From: Planctomycetes bacterium RIFCSPHIGHO2_12_FULL_52_36
GTDB taxonomy: Bacteria; Planctomycetota; Brocadiia; Brocadiales; Bathyanammoxibiaceae
Length of the DNA stretch: 23,339 nucleotides
Direction of reading: 5' to 3'
Assembly: GCA_001828545.1 (NCBI GenBank)
Contig: MHYW01000106.1
Location: 1-23,339, forward strand
Below the pieces are notes generated by a model, which saw nothing but the letters and a program-made list of their open reading frames with translations, made no database searches and was not told the origin of the DNA. A program made the translations under genes and the position numbers. This document shows, piece after piece, positions 6,720-13,830 of this stretch (within the stretch, counting starts at the first letter, position 1; every line of letters begins with the position of its first letter).

Positions 6720-7120
6720 GGGAAAAAATTCTTGCTGGAGGAAGCATACTAACGGCCATCCTTGCCTCCTCTTGCTGTATAGGGCCACTGGTACTGGCAG
6801 CCATTGGTGTTAGTGGGGCAAGCTTCTTTGCACCCATAGCCAGGTACAGGCTCGTCTTTATCGGAATTACCTTCGCCCTTATTGGGGTGTCCTACTACTT
6901 TACCTACAGAAGGAAAAAGCCTTGTTGCCCAAGTGAGTCTATTGATAGACGCTGGACCCAGGAAGTCCCCCTCTGGGTAATAACGGCCATAGCTGTAGGT
7001 TTAGTGGTCTACACTTATACTAATGAGTTTGTGGGTAGACCCGACAGCAGTAATCCTTCTGAATGCTGTAAAGTACCAAAGACATCATTGCAAGGTGCCG
7101 AAGAATCTGGCTTAAGATAA
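6716..7120 (+). CDS. MerT-like mercuric/soft-metal transport membrane protein
   Basis: The 134-residue product resembles MerT, which accepts Hg(II) on paired cysteines and moves it inward. Helix 1 carries SSCCIGPLVLAAIGVSG with the Cys pair at 20-21, as in MerT. Helix 2 is YRLVFIGITFALIGVSYYFTY, followed by a loop with KPCCPS (70-71), and helix 3 is LWVITAIAVGLVVYTY. A third Cys pair, ECCK at 117-118, lies in the C-terminal tail and is not typical as far as I know. The start overlaps the preceding stop by four bases. No merP or merA lies in the operon, so cargo and onward handling are uncertain. The gene converges on porB. Confidence 0.8.
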   Translation: MREKILAGGSILTAILASSCCIGPLVLAAIGVSGASFFAPIARYRLVFIGITFALIGVSYYFTYRRKKPCCPSESIDRRWTQEVPLWVITAIAVGLVVYTYTNEFVGRPDSSNPSECCKVPKTSLQGAEESGLR

Positions 7121-7154
7121 AAGGTTTTTCGCTCAGAATGACCCTTCGGGTGTA

Positions 7155-8072
7155 CTATTCCTTCTCTACGGCCACCTTTTCTGCCGCCTCGCTCAGCAGT
7201 CCGTATTTCTTTATGTTTTCATCGGCTATCTGCTGTATCTTTTTGACTTCCGCCTCTCCACCGCCCTTCTTGAAGAGGTGGGCGAAGCGGCCCTGGAGCT
7301 TTAGATATTCTGTAACAGGCTTGGCCGGTCTGGGAATCTTTCTCACCTTAGTAACTACACCATTTTCCATCTCAAAGATGGGATAAAGTCCGGTCTCCAC
7401 CGCCAGCTTGGCTACTTTTATTGTGAGGGCGGGGTCGCTCTTCCAACCCAGGGGGCACGGTACATGCACCTGGACGTATTTAGGTCCGGTGATGCTCAGT
7501 GCCTTCTTGACCTTGGACTGGACGTCCTTGGGATAGGCTACGCTGGCAGTAGCGATATAGGGCACCCCGTGGGCGGCGGCTATGGCAGGCATATCCTTCT
7601 TGAGGTATCGGTTGCCCCAGGAGACCTTGCCAGACGGGCTGGTGCGGGTGTCACTATCATAAGGGGTGAGGCCGCTCCTCTGTACGCCGGTGTTCATGTA
7701 GGCCTCGTTGTCGTAACAGACATAGAGGATGTCGTGCCCCCTCTCAAACATCCCGCTCAGGCACTGCAGTCCGATGTCTGCCGTCCCTCCATCGCCCCCC
7801 TGTGCAATGACCTTGGCCTCCCCCTGGCGTCCCATGGCCTTTAAGGCCGCCTCCACTCCGGAGGCCACTGCCGCCGAGTTCTCAAAGAGGGAGTGGATGA
7901 AAGGTACTGCCCAGGCCGATTGGGGCCAACGGGAAGAGAAGACCTCCAGGCACCCCGTGGCATCCGTGGTGATTATATTTGGTCCTGCTGCGTCCACCAC
8001 CAGCCTTGCCCCCAGGGCCTCTCCGCACCCATAACAGGCCGTGTGGCCAGCAAGGAATAGATGTTTTTCCAT
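7155..8072 (-). CDS. porB: Pyruvate (2-oxoacid):ferredoxin oxidoreductase, beta subunit
   Basis: The beta subunit binds thiamine diphosphate and the proximal [4Fe-4S] cluster of the enzyme converting pyruvate and CoA to acetyl-CoA, CO2 and reduced ferredoxin. Visible: HTACYGCGEALGARL (Cys 13 and 16), a third cysteine in TDATGCLE and a fourth in VPCPLGWKSD as cluster ligands, and the diphosphate motif GGDGGTADIG...DNEAYMNTG. ATG 8072 (305 residues) is chosen for GGAGAAACAACT upstream. A longer in-frame start at 8138 would add 22 residues mostly encoded by a palindromic repeat. It is last in porG-porD-porA-porB. Substrate could be another 2-oxoacid; the subunit layout fits pyruvate best. Confidence 0.92.
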   Translation of the reverse strand: MEKHLFLAGHTACYGCGEALGARLVVDAAGPNIITTDATGCLEVFSSRWPQSAWAVPFIHSLFENSAAVASGVEAALKAMGRQGEAKVIAQGGDGGTADIGLQCLSGMFERGHDILYVCYDNEAYMNTGVQRSGLTPYDSDTRTSPSGKVSWGNRYLKKDMPAIAAAHGVPYIATASVAYPKDVQSKVKKALSITGPKYVQVHVPCPLGWKSDPALTIKVAKLAVETGLYPIFEMENGVVTKVRKIPRPAKPVTEYLKLQGRFAHLFKKGGGEAEVKKIQQIADENIKKYGLLSEAAEKVAVEKE

Positions 8073-8101
8073 AGTTGTTTCTCCAAAAATTACAATAACT
8101 T

Positions 8102-8157
8102 GTAGGGGCAGGTCTTGCACCTGCCCTATTTTGGGCAACCGCTAGGGTTGCCCCTAC
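8102..8157. repeat. Composite GTAGGGGC repeat between porA and porB
   Basis: It starts GTAGGGGCAGGTCTTGCACC and ends GGGTTGCCCCTAC, made of two imperfect palindromes. The first 25 bases recur exactly at 16448-16472. On the minus strand its first bases GTAGGGGC supply the TAG stop of porA. It fills most of the porA-porB spacer in an otherwise tightly packed operon. Confidence 0.85.
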
Positions 8158-9323
8158 TTTAACAGGGCCTCTTTGAGGTCCACAAAACGGTCCTCTCTGC
8201 CAACAGCCTTTCTATCTTTTACGATGTTTATTATGGTCTCTACACTTATCTCCCTGCCTCCGAGGCCTACAATGTGGCCCTTTATCTCGGGGGCCTTTTT
8301 CACGTCCTGGAGGGCGGCACGGATTTCGGTAGCTAACACCCCTCCAGAACCAGGAGAGAAGGCCCTATCTATTGCCAGTACCTCTCTTGCCCCTACCAGG
8401 GCCTCTTTTATGGCCTCCCTTGGGAAGGGACGGAAGCATCTTACCTTGAGTAGCCCTACTTTGACCCCCTCCTTCCTCAGGAGGTCTATGGCCTCTTTGA
8501 TTGTACTTATTACTGAACCCATAGCCACAAGGACTATCTCGGCGCCTTCAATACAATAGGTGTCAACGAGGGCACCCTGGAACCTCCCGAAGCGTTTCTT
8601 GAATTCCTTAGCTACCTCCTCCACTATCCTGGCAGAGCCCCACAGGGCACGGTCAAGCTGGCAACGGGCCTCCATGTAGGACTCCGGTCCCATCATGGCG
8701 CCAAAGGTTATGGGGTTCTTCGGGGTCAGGTAATACTGGGGTTGATAGGGAGGCAGGAAGGCATCGGCCTCTTTTTGTTCTATCAGGTCCACTGGTTCAT
8801 AGGCATGGGTGAGGATAAAGCCGTCCATGCAGACCATCACGGGAAGTAGCACTTCCGGGTGTTCTGCGATGCGGAAGGCCTGCAGGTGGAGGTCGCTGGC
8901 CTCCTGTATGTCCTCTGCGTAGAGCTGGACCCAGCCGGCGTCTCTGACAGAGATAGAGTCCTGCTGGTCATTCCATATATTTATGGGGGAAGAGACGGCA
9001 CGGTTGGCGCAGGTCATCACCACGGGCAGTCTCATGCCGGATATGTTAAAGAGCACCTCCGTCATGAGGAGGAGTCCCTGGGAGGAGGTGGCCGTATAAG
9101 TGCGGGCCCCAGTAGCGCTTGCACCAAGGACTACCGAGGCGGCGGCAAATTCGCTCTCCACCGTAACGTATTCTGCCTTTAGTTCCCCATTGGCCACCAT
9201 CTGGGCGAGTTCCTCAGAGATATGGGTCTGAGGGGTTATGGGGTAAGCGGCAATGACGTTAGGCCGGCAGAGTTTGACGGTCTCCGCAACGGCCTTAGAG
9301 CCTTCCGTAAAAGTCCTGGCCAT
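8154..9323 (-). CDS. porA: Pyruvate (2-oxoacid):ferredoxin oxidoreductase, alpha subunit
   Basis: The 389-residue alpha subunit contributes the pyrimidine-binding half of the thiamine diphosphate site. Diagnostic stretches are GSKAVAETVKLCRPNVIAAY followed by PITPQTHISEELAQMV, then TVESEFAAASVVLGASATGA, TATSSQGLLLMTEVLFNISG, and later IVLVAMGSVISTIKEAIDLL and VGLLKVRCFRPFP. Its ATG follows the porD stop directly (TAAATG). The last codons read LLK and then TAG, and this TAG belongs to the GTAGGGGC end of the palindromic repeat at 8102-8157, so the original C-terminus may have been altered slightly. The operon layout is the common gamma-delta-alpha-beta order. Confidence 0.94.
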   Translation of the reverse strand: MARTFTEGSKAVAETVKLCRPNVIAAYPITPQTHISEELAQMVANGELKAEYVTVESEFAAASVVLGASATGARTYTATSSQGLLLMTEVLFNISGMRLPVVMTCANRAVSSPINIWNDQQDSISVRDAGWVQLYAEDIQEASDLHLQAFRIAEHPEVLLPVMVCMDGFILTHAYEPVDLIEQKEADAFLPPYQPQYYLTPKNPITFGAMMGPESYMEARCQLDRALWGSARIVEEVAKEFKKRFGRFQGALVDTYCIEGAEIVLVAMGSVISTIKEAIDLLRKEGVKVGLLKVRCFRPFPREAIKEALVGAREVLAIDRAFSPGSGGVLATEIRAALQDVKKAPEIKGHIVGLGGREISVETIINIVKDRKAVGREDRFVDLKEALLK

Positions 9324-9584
9324 TTACTTCTCCTCCATTACCATCTCTATGTCGTCCACGGGGCACTCCGCCGCACACATCCCGCATCCCTTGCAGTACT
9401 TGGCATCAAAGGTGAACTTCTTTTTTTCTACGCTGTAGACACAGCCCTCGGGGCAGACGATGGCACATATCGTACACCCCGTACAGGTCTTCTGCAGAAA
9501 GACGGGTATGTAGTTACGCCATGTCCCTGTATTATTGGCAAGGCTGGTAGCCGGTTGGGCAAGCCCGCCTAGAATGACCTTCAT
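9324..9584 (-). CDS. porD: Pyruvate:ferredoxin oxidoreductase, delta subunit (2x[4Fe-4S] ferredoxin)
   Basis: The 86-residue ferredoxin-like subunit carries electrons out of the enzyme. Two complete cluster motifs are visible: CTGCTICAIVCPEGC and CKGCGMCAAECP. The N-terminal extension (TGTWRNYIPVFLQKTC) is typical of PorD. Its ATG overlaps the porG stop by four bases, and its stop directly abuts the porA start, so all three are translationally linked. Confidence 0.95.
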   Translation of the reverse strand: MKVILGGLAQPATSLANNTGTWRNYIPVFLQKTCTGCTICAIVCPEGCVYSVEKKKFTFDAKYCKGCGMCAAECPVDDIEMVMEEK

Positions 9585-10129
9585 TGCTTCTTCTCCTTTA
9601 CGAAGTTGTATCCCTTTGTGGCAGCCTTCAGGTTCTTTTCTGCCAGTTCTTTTGTAAAACGGTGCTCCAGGGCGCTGCGTATGCCTTCAAGGGAGATTGC
9701 CCCTGAGGCGGCGGCGAAGGCACCCAGGATAGTAGTGTTCACGATGGGGCGGCCCAGGGCCTCCATGGCCAGTTCTGCCGCGGGGATGGTCAATACCCTG
9801 GAGTTGAGGTCTAAGCCCAGGGCATCGGCCGATTTTTTGGTGTTCACCAGTACGAGGCCCTTTGGTTTGAGCCCATCCAGTACAGGTTCAGTGGCCAGGA
9901 GGGTGGAGTCCTGGATTATTATAAAGTCGGGGTTATAGATGAGCGTCCTCGTGCGGATAGGGCGGTCGTCTATCCTTACGTAAGTGGTAACAGGTGAGCC
10001 CATCCTTTCTGAACCAAAGGAGGGATAGGCCTGGGCATATTTACCGTCGCTAAAGGCGGCGAAACCGATGAGTTCACCGGAGGTGACGATGCCTTGTCCC
10101 CCGCGGCCATGAATCCTTATTTCAATCAT
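9581..10129 (-). CDS. porG: Pyruvate:ferredoxin oxidoreductase, gamma subunit
   Basis: The 182-residue first gene of the operon encodes the gamma subunit (domain III of fused enzymes), which helps shape the CoA/substrate channel. Typical features: IRIHGRGGQGIVTSGELIGF, AQAYPSFGSERMGSPVTTYV, PDFIIIQDSTLL, LVNTKKSADAL, and near the end RPIVNTTILGAFAAASG. AGAGG lies about 10 bases before the ATG. A candidate promoter sits at 10242-10269, with a strong palindrome in the leader. Confidence 0.94.
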   Translation of the reverse strand: MIEIRIHGRGGQGIVTSGELIGFAAFSDGKYAQAYPSFGSERMGSPVTTYVRIDDRPIRTRTLIYNPDFIIIQDSTLLATEPVLDGLKPKGLVLVNTKKSADALGLDLNSRVLTIPAAELAMEALGRPIVNTTILGAFAAASGAISLEGIRSALEHRFTKELAEKNLKAATKGYNFVKEKKQ

Positions 10130-10202
10130 ATATACTTAACCTCTTTAAGGTTTGGAAAATAGCAGGGCCACTTCCGACAAAGAGGATTGTTCTCTTCCAG
10201 AG

Positions 10203-10231
10203 GTAGGGGCGACCCGGCGGGTCGCCCCTAC
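10203..10231. repeat. 29-bp GTAGGGGC palindrome in the por leader
   Basis: It runs from GTAGGGGC through GACCCGGCGGGTC to GCCCCTAC. It lies just downstream of the predicted por transcription start and would fold into a very stable hairpin at the start of that mRNA. Confidence 0.85.
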
Positions 10232-10241
10232 TCAAAAATCT

Positions 10242-10269
10242 ACTATATCATTTTTATTATCTTTATCAA
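10242..10269 (-). promoter_or_regulatory. Candidate promoter for porGDAB
   Basis: On the minus strand there is TTGATA (10269-10264), a 16-nt spacer, then TATAGT (10247-10242), within an AT-rich stretch. Expected start is near 10235, giving a leader of about 105 nt. Motif match only. Confidence 0.4.
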
Positions 10270-10306
10270 ATACAATTTTAGTAGGGCAGTGTGGAGTATA
10301 GGGACG

Positions 10307-10337
10307 TGGGTAATCCACCTAAGGCGGATGTTACCCA
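10307..10337. repeat. Imperfect palindrome containing TCCACCTAAGGCGGA
   Basis: TGGGTAA (10307-10313) pairs with TTACCCA (10331-10337) around a copy of the TCCGCCT palindrome with one mismatch. It is part of the 350-nt gap between the por operon and the MFS gene, which holds no gene. Confidence 0.65.
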
Positions 10338-10373
10338 TCTCTATAGCAAATACATACCCTATGGAAGGGACTC

Positions 10374-10402
10374 TTGACAAGGGCATGGATAAGTGCTAAC
10401 CT
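10374..10402 (+). promoter_or_regulatory. Candidate extended -10 promoter for the transporter pair
   Basis: Perfect TTGACA (10374-10379), a 17-nt spacer and TAACCT preceded by TGC (TGnTA extended -10). The -10 hexamer itself is poor. It would drive the MFS-permease pair. Confidence 0.3.
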
Positions 10403-10481
10403 CCCTCTACTTCCCCCTTATGTTTTTCCAACCCCAAGTATATAAATAGCTCAATCTGGCCGGGGGTTTTGTTTTTTAAAA

Positions 10482-11871
10482 ATGGACTCTATAGCCGTAC
10501 TGAAGAAAAAAGTAAAGGATAGTCTGCGGTTTGCCTTTCTGGAGGGGGCACCTGCGGGCATAGCCCTGGGGATAATGGACAACTTCGTAAACCCCCTGGC
10601 CGTGGCCCTGGGAGCCAGCAACGTCCAGATAGGCGTACTGAACTCCCTGCCCAGGCTCTTTGTCTCCCTATCCCAGTTGAAGACGGCGGATTTAGTGGAG
10701 AGGGTTGGCTCAAGGAGGCGGCTAATAGTGCCTGCGGTGTTCCTCCATGCCCTATCCTTTCTACCAATCGCCCTCATGCCCTTTTTAGTGGCAAATACGC
10801 TCCTTTCACCAGGAGTAGCCCTGCCACTGCTAACGCTCGGATACGTGTGGTGCATGGTCTCTGCCCATTTTGCTGGACCTGCCTGGGGGTCTATGCTGTC
10901 TGACCTTGTGCCTGTGAGGAGAAGGGGGAGTTATTTTGGGAGGCGGGAGAGGTTACTGGGCTTCGTCTCCGTCCTCAGCGTCTTCCTGGCGGGTTATTAC
11001 CTGAACTGGAGGGAGACATCCGCCTCAGGCGGACTTCTGACAAAAAAGGAGGCCGCCCTTTTCGGGTTCTTCGTAGTCTTTCTGGTGGCCGGGTCAGCCA
11101 GGGTAATCTCAGGTTACCTCATGACCCTGATTTATGAGCCGCCTTTGAGGATTAAGGAGGAGCATTATTTCTCCTTTTGGGACTTCCTGAGGCGGGCCCC
11201 GGAGGGCAACTTCGGGCGTTACGTGGCTTTTGTGGCGGTCATCCATTTTGCCGTCTTGATGTCCGGTCCCTTTTTCTCCGTATTCATGCTGAGGGACCTT
11301 GGGTTCTCCTATCTTACTTATTCAGTGCTGGTGGCAGTAGCACAGACGTTTGCCCTCCTTTCCGGCCCCTTCTGGGGAAAGTACGCCGATAAGGTTGGGA
11401 ACTTGAGGGTACTGAGGATTTGTTCCTGTATCTTACCCTTTCTACCCATCCTGTGGGTATTCTCCCAGGACGTCCGTTACCTCTTTTTTGTCCAGATACT
11501 CAGCGGTATAGGCTGGGGGGGGGTTTAACCTCTGTTCCGTAAATTTCGTTTACGAGTCCGCCATCCCCGAAAAGCGGACCAGGTGTGTGTCCTACTACAG
11601 TGCCACAAACGGCATAGCGGCCTTTGCTGGTACCCTCCTGGGAGGGTTTCTGGCCAGTCATCTCCCCCACCTCATGGGCTACAGGCTGCTGTTTCTCTTT
11701 TTACTCTCAGGGGTCTTTAGGGCGCTGGCGGGGGTATTTCTCCTCACAAAGGTAAAAGAGGTAAGGGGGGTGGCAGAGCCACTCCCAACAAAACCGGTCA
11801 GGCCAGGACCGGGGCCGGAGGCGGTATCCGCCTCAGGCGGACCAGGCATCGGGGAGGGGTCCTCAGGGTGA
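10482..11871 (+). pseudogene. MFS-type transporter with a frameshift at a G9 tract
   Basis: Bases 10482-11528 encode 348 residues of a Major Facilitator protein (many hydrophobic helices, SRRRLIVPAVFLHALSFLPI, a loop VRRRGSYFGRRERLLG between helices). The frame then fails at nine consecutive G (11515-11523), and the downstream frame continues FNLCSVNFVYESAIPEKRTR, TNGIAAFAGTLLGGFLASHL and more to a stop at 11869-11871. Removing one G restores a protein of about 462 residues, the normal size. It could be a mutation, an assembly error in the homopolymer, phase variation or slippage. The substrate is unknown. Two TCCGCCTCAGGCGGA palindromes encode SASGG in frame (11019-11033, 11827-11841). The start is uncertain: no ribosome binding site precedes ATG 10482. 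The last four bases (GTGA) overlap the next gene. Confidence 0.8.
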
Positions 11872-13125
11872 TAAAGGCCCTCCTTATCTTTCTCATTACC
11901 TACTTTATTATTTCCGCACAGCGGATTAGCTGGCTGTGGTTGGATAGGCCCACGGGGGCCCTCCTGGGGGCGGTACTCATGGTGGGCCTTGGGGTGATGA
12001 CCCTGGAGGAGGCGTACAGGGCCATAGACCTTAACACCATCGTGCTACTACTGGGGATGATGATAATTGTGGCCTGCCTGAAGGCAGCCAATTTCTTTGA
12101 ATATCTTGCTTATATCCTACTGAGATGGTCCCGCAGCGCCACCGGCCTCCTGTGTATGGTCAGTCTCTCCAGTGCCGTACTCTCCGCCCTTTTTATAAAT
12201 GATACCGTCTGCCTCCTCTTTACCCCCTTGCTCCTCTCTGCCCTGAGTAAGACCCGCCTTAATCCTGTACCTTTTCTTATTGCCCTGGCTACTTCTTCCA
12301 ACATCGGCAGTGTGGTTACGTTGACAGGGAACCCTCAAAACATGATTATTGGGGTGCTCTCAGGCTGGGGTTACTGGAATTATTGCTTACACCTGTTGCC
12401 CGTGGGTTGTATAGCACTGATATTAAACGTAGCGGTAATATATCTCTTTTTCCATAAGGACCTGGCTAAAAAGGGTCTGGACCATCTGACCCCCTCCGAG
12501 CCCTTTCTGGACGGAGACCTGATGACCCGGCTCGGCTTAATCCTGATAGCCATCTTCCTGGGTTTCACCTTCTCAAGGAACCTGCCCCTTGTCTCTATTA
12601 TTGGGGGTACGGCTGCCCTGGTATTCTAAGGAGTAAGACCCTCTAGTGCCCTGGAGAGGGTTAACTGGCCCCGTTTACTATTCTTCGGGTGTCTCTTTAT
12701 AGTCGTAGGGGCGACCCTTGCGGTCGCCCAAATGCCTGTCAAAGCAAATAGGGCAGGGGTAAACCCTGCCCCTACAGGGGCAGATAGAACCCCTTCTTGG
12801 ACAATCTCTCCCCAGCCAGATAGCAGGCTTTAGCCTGTTCTCCGTATTGGCCTCCAACCTCGTGTCTAACGTCCCTTACGTCATCCTGGCCAGCCAGTGG
12901 ATGGACAGGTTCTCGGAACCTTCGGTCATGTGGCTGGTGTTGGCCATGCCCAGCACCTTTGCAGGGAACCTGACCATTGTAGGTTCTGTGGCCAACATGA
13001 TTGTGATGGAACTCTCCAGGGAGACGGTCCATATAGGGTTTTTCCAGTTCCTGAAGGTAGGACTGACGGTGACCATCCTCTCCGTCGCCGTGGGCGTGGC
13101 CATAATGGTTATCCTCTTCAGGTAG
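11868..13125 (+). pseudogene. Disrupted SLC13/ArsB-NhaD-type permease
   Basis: The start GTG overlaps the MFS stop. Residues 1-253 form a typical ion-transporter N-half (TGALLGAVLMVGLGVMTLEE, SALFINDTVCLLFTPLLL, SNIGSVVTLTGNPQNMIIG). An in-frame TAA at 12627 then interrupts. The same frame goes on with native-looking sequence (PSSALERVNWPRLLFFGCLF, IVVGA) up to a 71-bp composite GTAGGGGC repeat (12705-12775). After the repeat the family sequence resumes in another frame (IAGFSLFSVLASNLVSNVPY, AMPSTFAGNLTIVGSVANM) to a stop at 13123-13125. So there are two lesions: a nonsense codon and a frame change at the repeat. The substrate is unknown; arsenite, sodium/proton or dicarboxylate are family options. 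Confidence 0.85.
12705..12775. repeat. 71-bp composite palindromic repeat inside the permease pseudogene
   Basis: It begins GTAGGGGCGACC and ends CCCTGCCCCTAC; a GGTCGCCC half-palindrome and an AGGGCAGGGGTAAACCCT core are inside. The reading frame before and after it differs by +1, which the length alone does not explain, so some original bases were probably lost or gained. Confidence 0.75.
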
Positions 13126-13203
13126 CTTTCTTTAGAAGAGACGGAACTGTAACCATTCCCTACATACCCCCCACATATTTTTTTATTTTTGTTGCGAAAT
13201 CTC

Positions 13204-13232
13204 TTGTAGTATTTCTTGTAGTATTGTAAAAT
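13204..13232 (+). promoter_or_regulatory. Candidate promoter for the RRM protein gene
   Basis: TTGTAG (13204-13209), a 17-nt spacer and TAAAAT (13227-13232), in an AT-rich stretch with repeated CTTGTAGTATT. It implies a leader of about 100 nt that contains the terminator-like hairpin at 13269-13307. Confidence 0.4.
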
Positions 13233-13268
13233 ATTGCAAGACCACTGAATACTTTTGAGGTTTTGGTC

Positions 13269-13307
13269 AACCCCAAAGGCTTTCTCTGGCCGTTGGGTTC
13301 TTTTTTA
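13269..13307 (+). terminator. Rho-independent terminator or attenuator before the RRM gene
   Basis: AACCCCAAAGGC (13269-13280) pairs with GCCGTTGGGTT (13289-13299), about ten pairs with one bulge and one mismatch, followed by TTCTTTTTT. It may simply end transcripts from the broken permease. If the promoter at 13204-13232 is real, the hairpin lies inside the RRM gene's own leader, about 30 bases before the ATG, and could attenuate it. Confidence 0.55.
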
Positions 13308-13338
13308 TCTCTAGGGTTTACAAATTAAGGAAAGGCCA

Positions 13339-13689
13339 ATGGGAAAAAAACTTTATGTAGGGAATCTGGGAAGTTCGGTAACTCGTGAGATGCTAGAGAG
13401 TTGTTTTGGTGCAGTGGGGAAGGTAGAGTCCGTGAATATAATTACGGACAGATATACCGGACAACCCAGGGGATTCGGTTTTGTTGAGATGTCCAGTAAC
13501 CAGGAGGCGCAAGATGCCATAACCAAGCTGAACGGCCAGAGCCTGGGAGACCGCACTATCATCGTAAACGAGGCCCGTGCCGAGGAGCGCAGGGGGGGCG
13601 GTGCTGGCGGTGCTGGTGGTGGTGGCGGCAGGAGGGGTGGTTTCGGAGGAGGAGGAGGAGGAGGAGGAGAACGAAGGAGGAGATTTTAG
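13339..13689 (+). CDS. Glycine-rich RRM RNA-binding protein
   Basis: The 116-residue cytoplasmic protein has one RNA recognition motif (residues 3-82) with RNP2 LYVGNL and RNP1 RGFGFVEM, followed by a Gly/Arg tail (GGGAGGAGGGGGRRGG...) ending RRRRF. Such small Gly-rich RRM proteins are widespread in bacteria, notably cyanobacteria and planctomycetes, and are linked to cold stress or RNA handling; the role here is inferred. AAGGAAAGG lies just before the ATG. The tail is coded by GGN runs, so its length may vary between strains. It appears to be a single-gene unit with its own leader and downstream hairpins. Confidence 0.92.
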   Translation: MGKKLYVGNLGSSVTREMLESCFGAVGKVESVNIITDRYTGQPRGFGFVEMSSNQEAQDAITKLNGQSLGDRTIIVNEARAEERRGGGAGGAGGGGGRRGGFGGGGGGGGERRRRF

Positions 13690-13727
13690 AAACTACCTCC
13701 ATCGGGGCACTAGTCCCACCTAGTGAC

Positions 13728-13749
13728 AAAAAGTGGCCCTGCCACTTTT
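13728..13749. terminator. Likely bidirectional terminator after the RRM gene
   Basis: AAAAAGTGG, loop CCCTG, then CCACTTTT: eight pairs flanked by A's on one side and T's on the other, so it works in both directions. A short CACTAG...CTAGTG hairpin precedes it. The GTGGCCCTGCCAC core also occurs in the 3' end of the second pgk gene. Confidence 0.6.
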
Positions 13750-13772
13750 AATGTCTCCATAAGTGAACAACC

Positions 13773-13821
13773 AGTAGGCAGTGTAACGTAACAGACGAAT
13801 TTGCACGCTACACTGCCTACT
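13773..13821. repeat. Inverted repeat AGTAGGCAGTGTA / TACACTGCCTACT
   Basis: Thirteen-base arms are perfect and extend by one G-T pair, around a 17-21 nt loop. It lies between the convergent RRM and lipoprotein genes, and together with 13728-13749 probably separates their transcripts. Confidence 0.65.
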
Positions 13822-13830
13822 CTACGGTGT

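Noticed and set aside
8073..8138. 22-residue extension of PorB
   Set aside because: Encoded mainly by the GTAGGGGC repeat; ATG 8072 has a good ribosome binding site and fits the family.
10187..10399. 70-codon plus-strand ORF between por and MFS genes
   Set aside because: Runs through two palindromes and promoter-like sequence; no ribosome binding site or recognisable product.
12627..12629. Stop in the permease considered as another recoded codon
   Set aside because: It is TAA, not TGA, sits at no catalytic Cys, and the gene has a second lesion downstream.
12772..13229. Several short ORFs on both strands within the permease remnant
   Set aside because: They are alternate frames of the broken permease; only the frame reading IAGFSLFSVLASN and onward is family-like.
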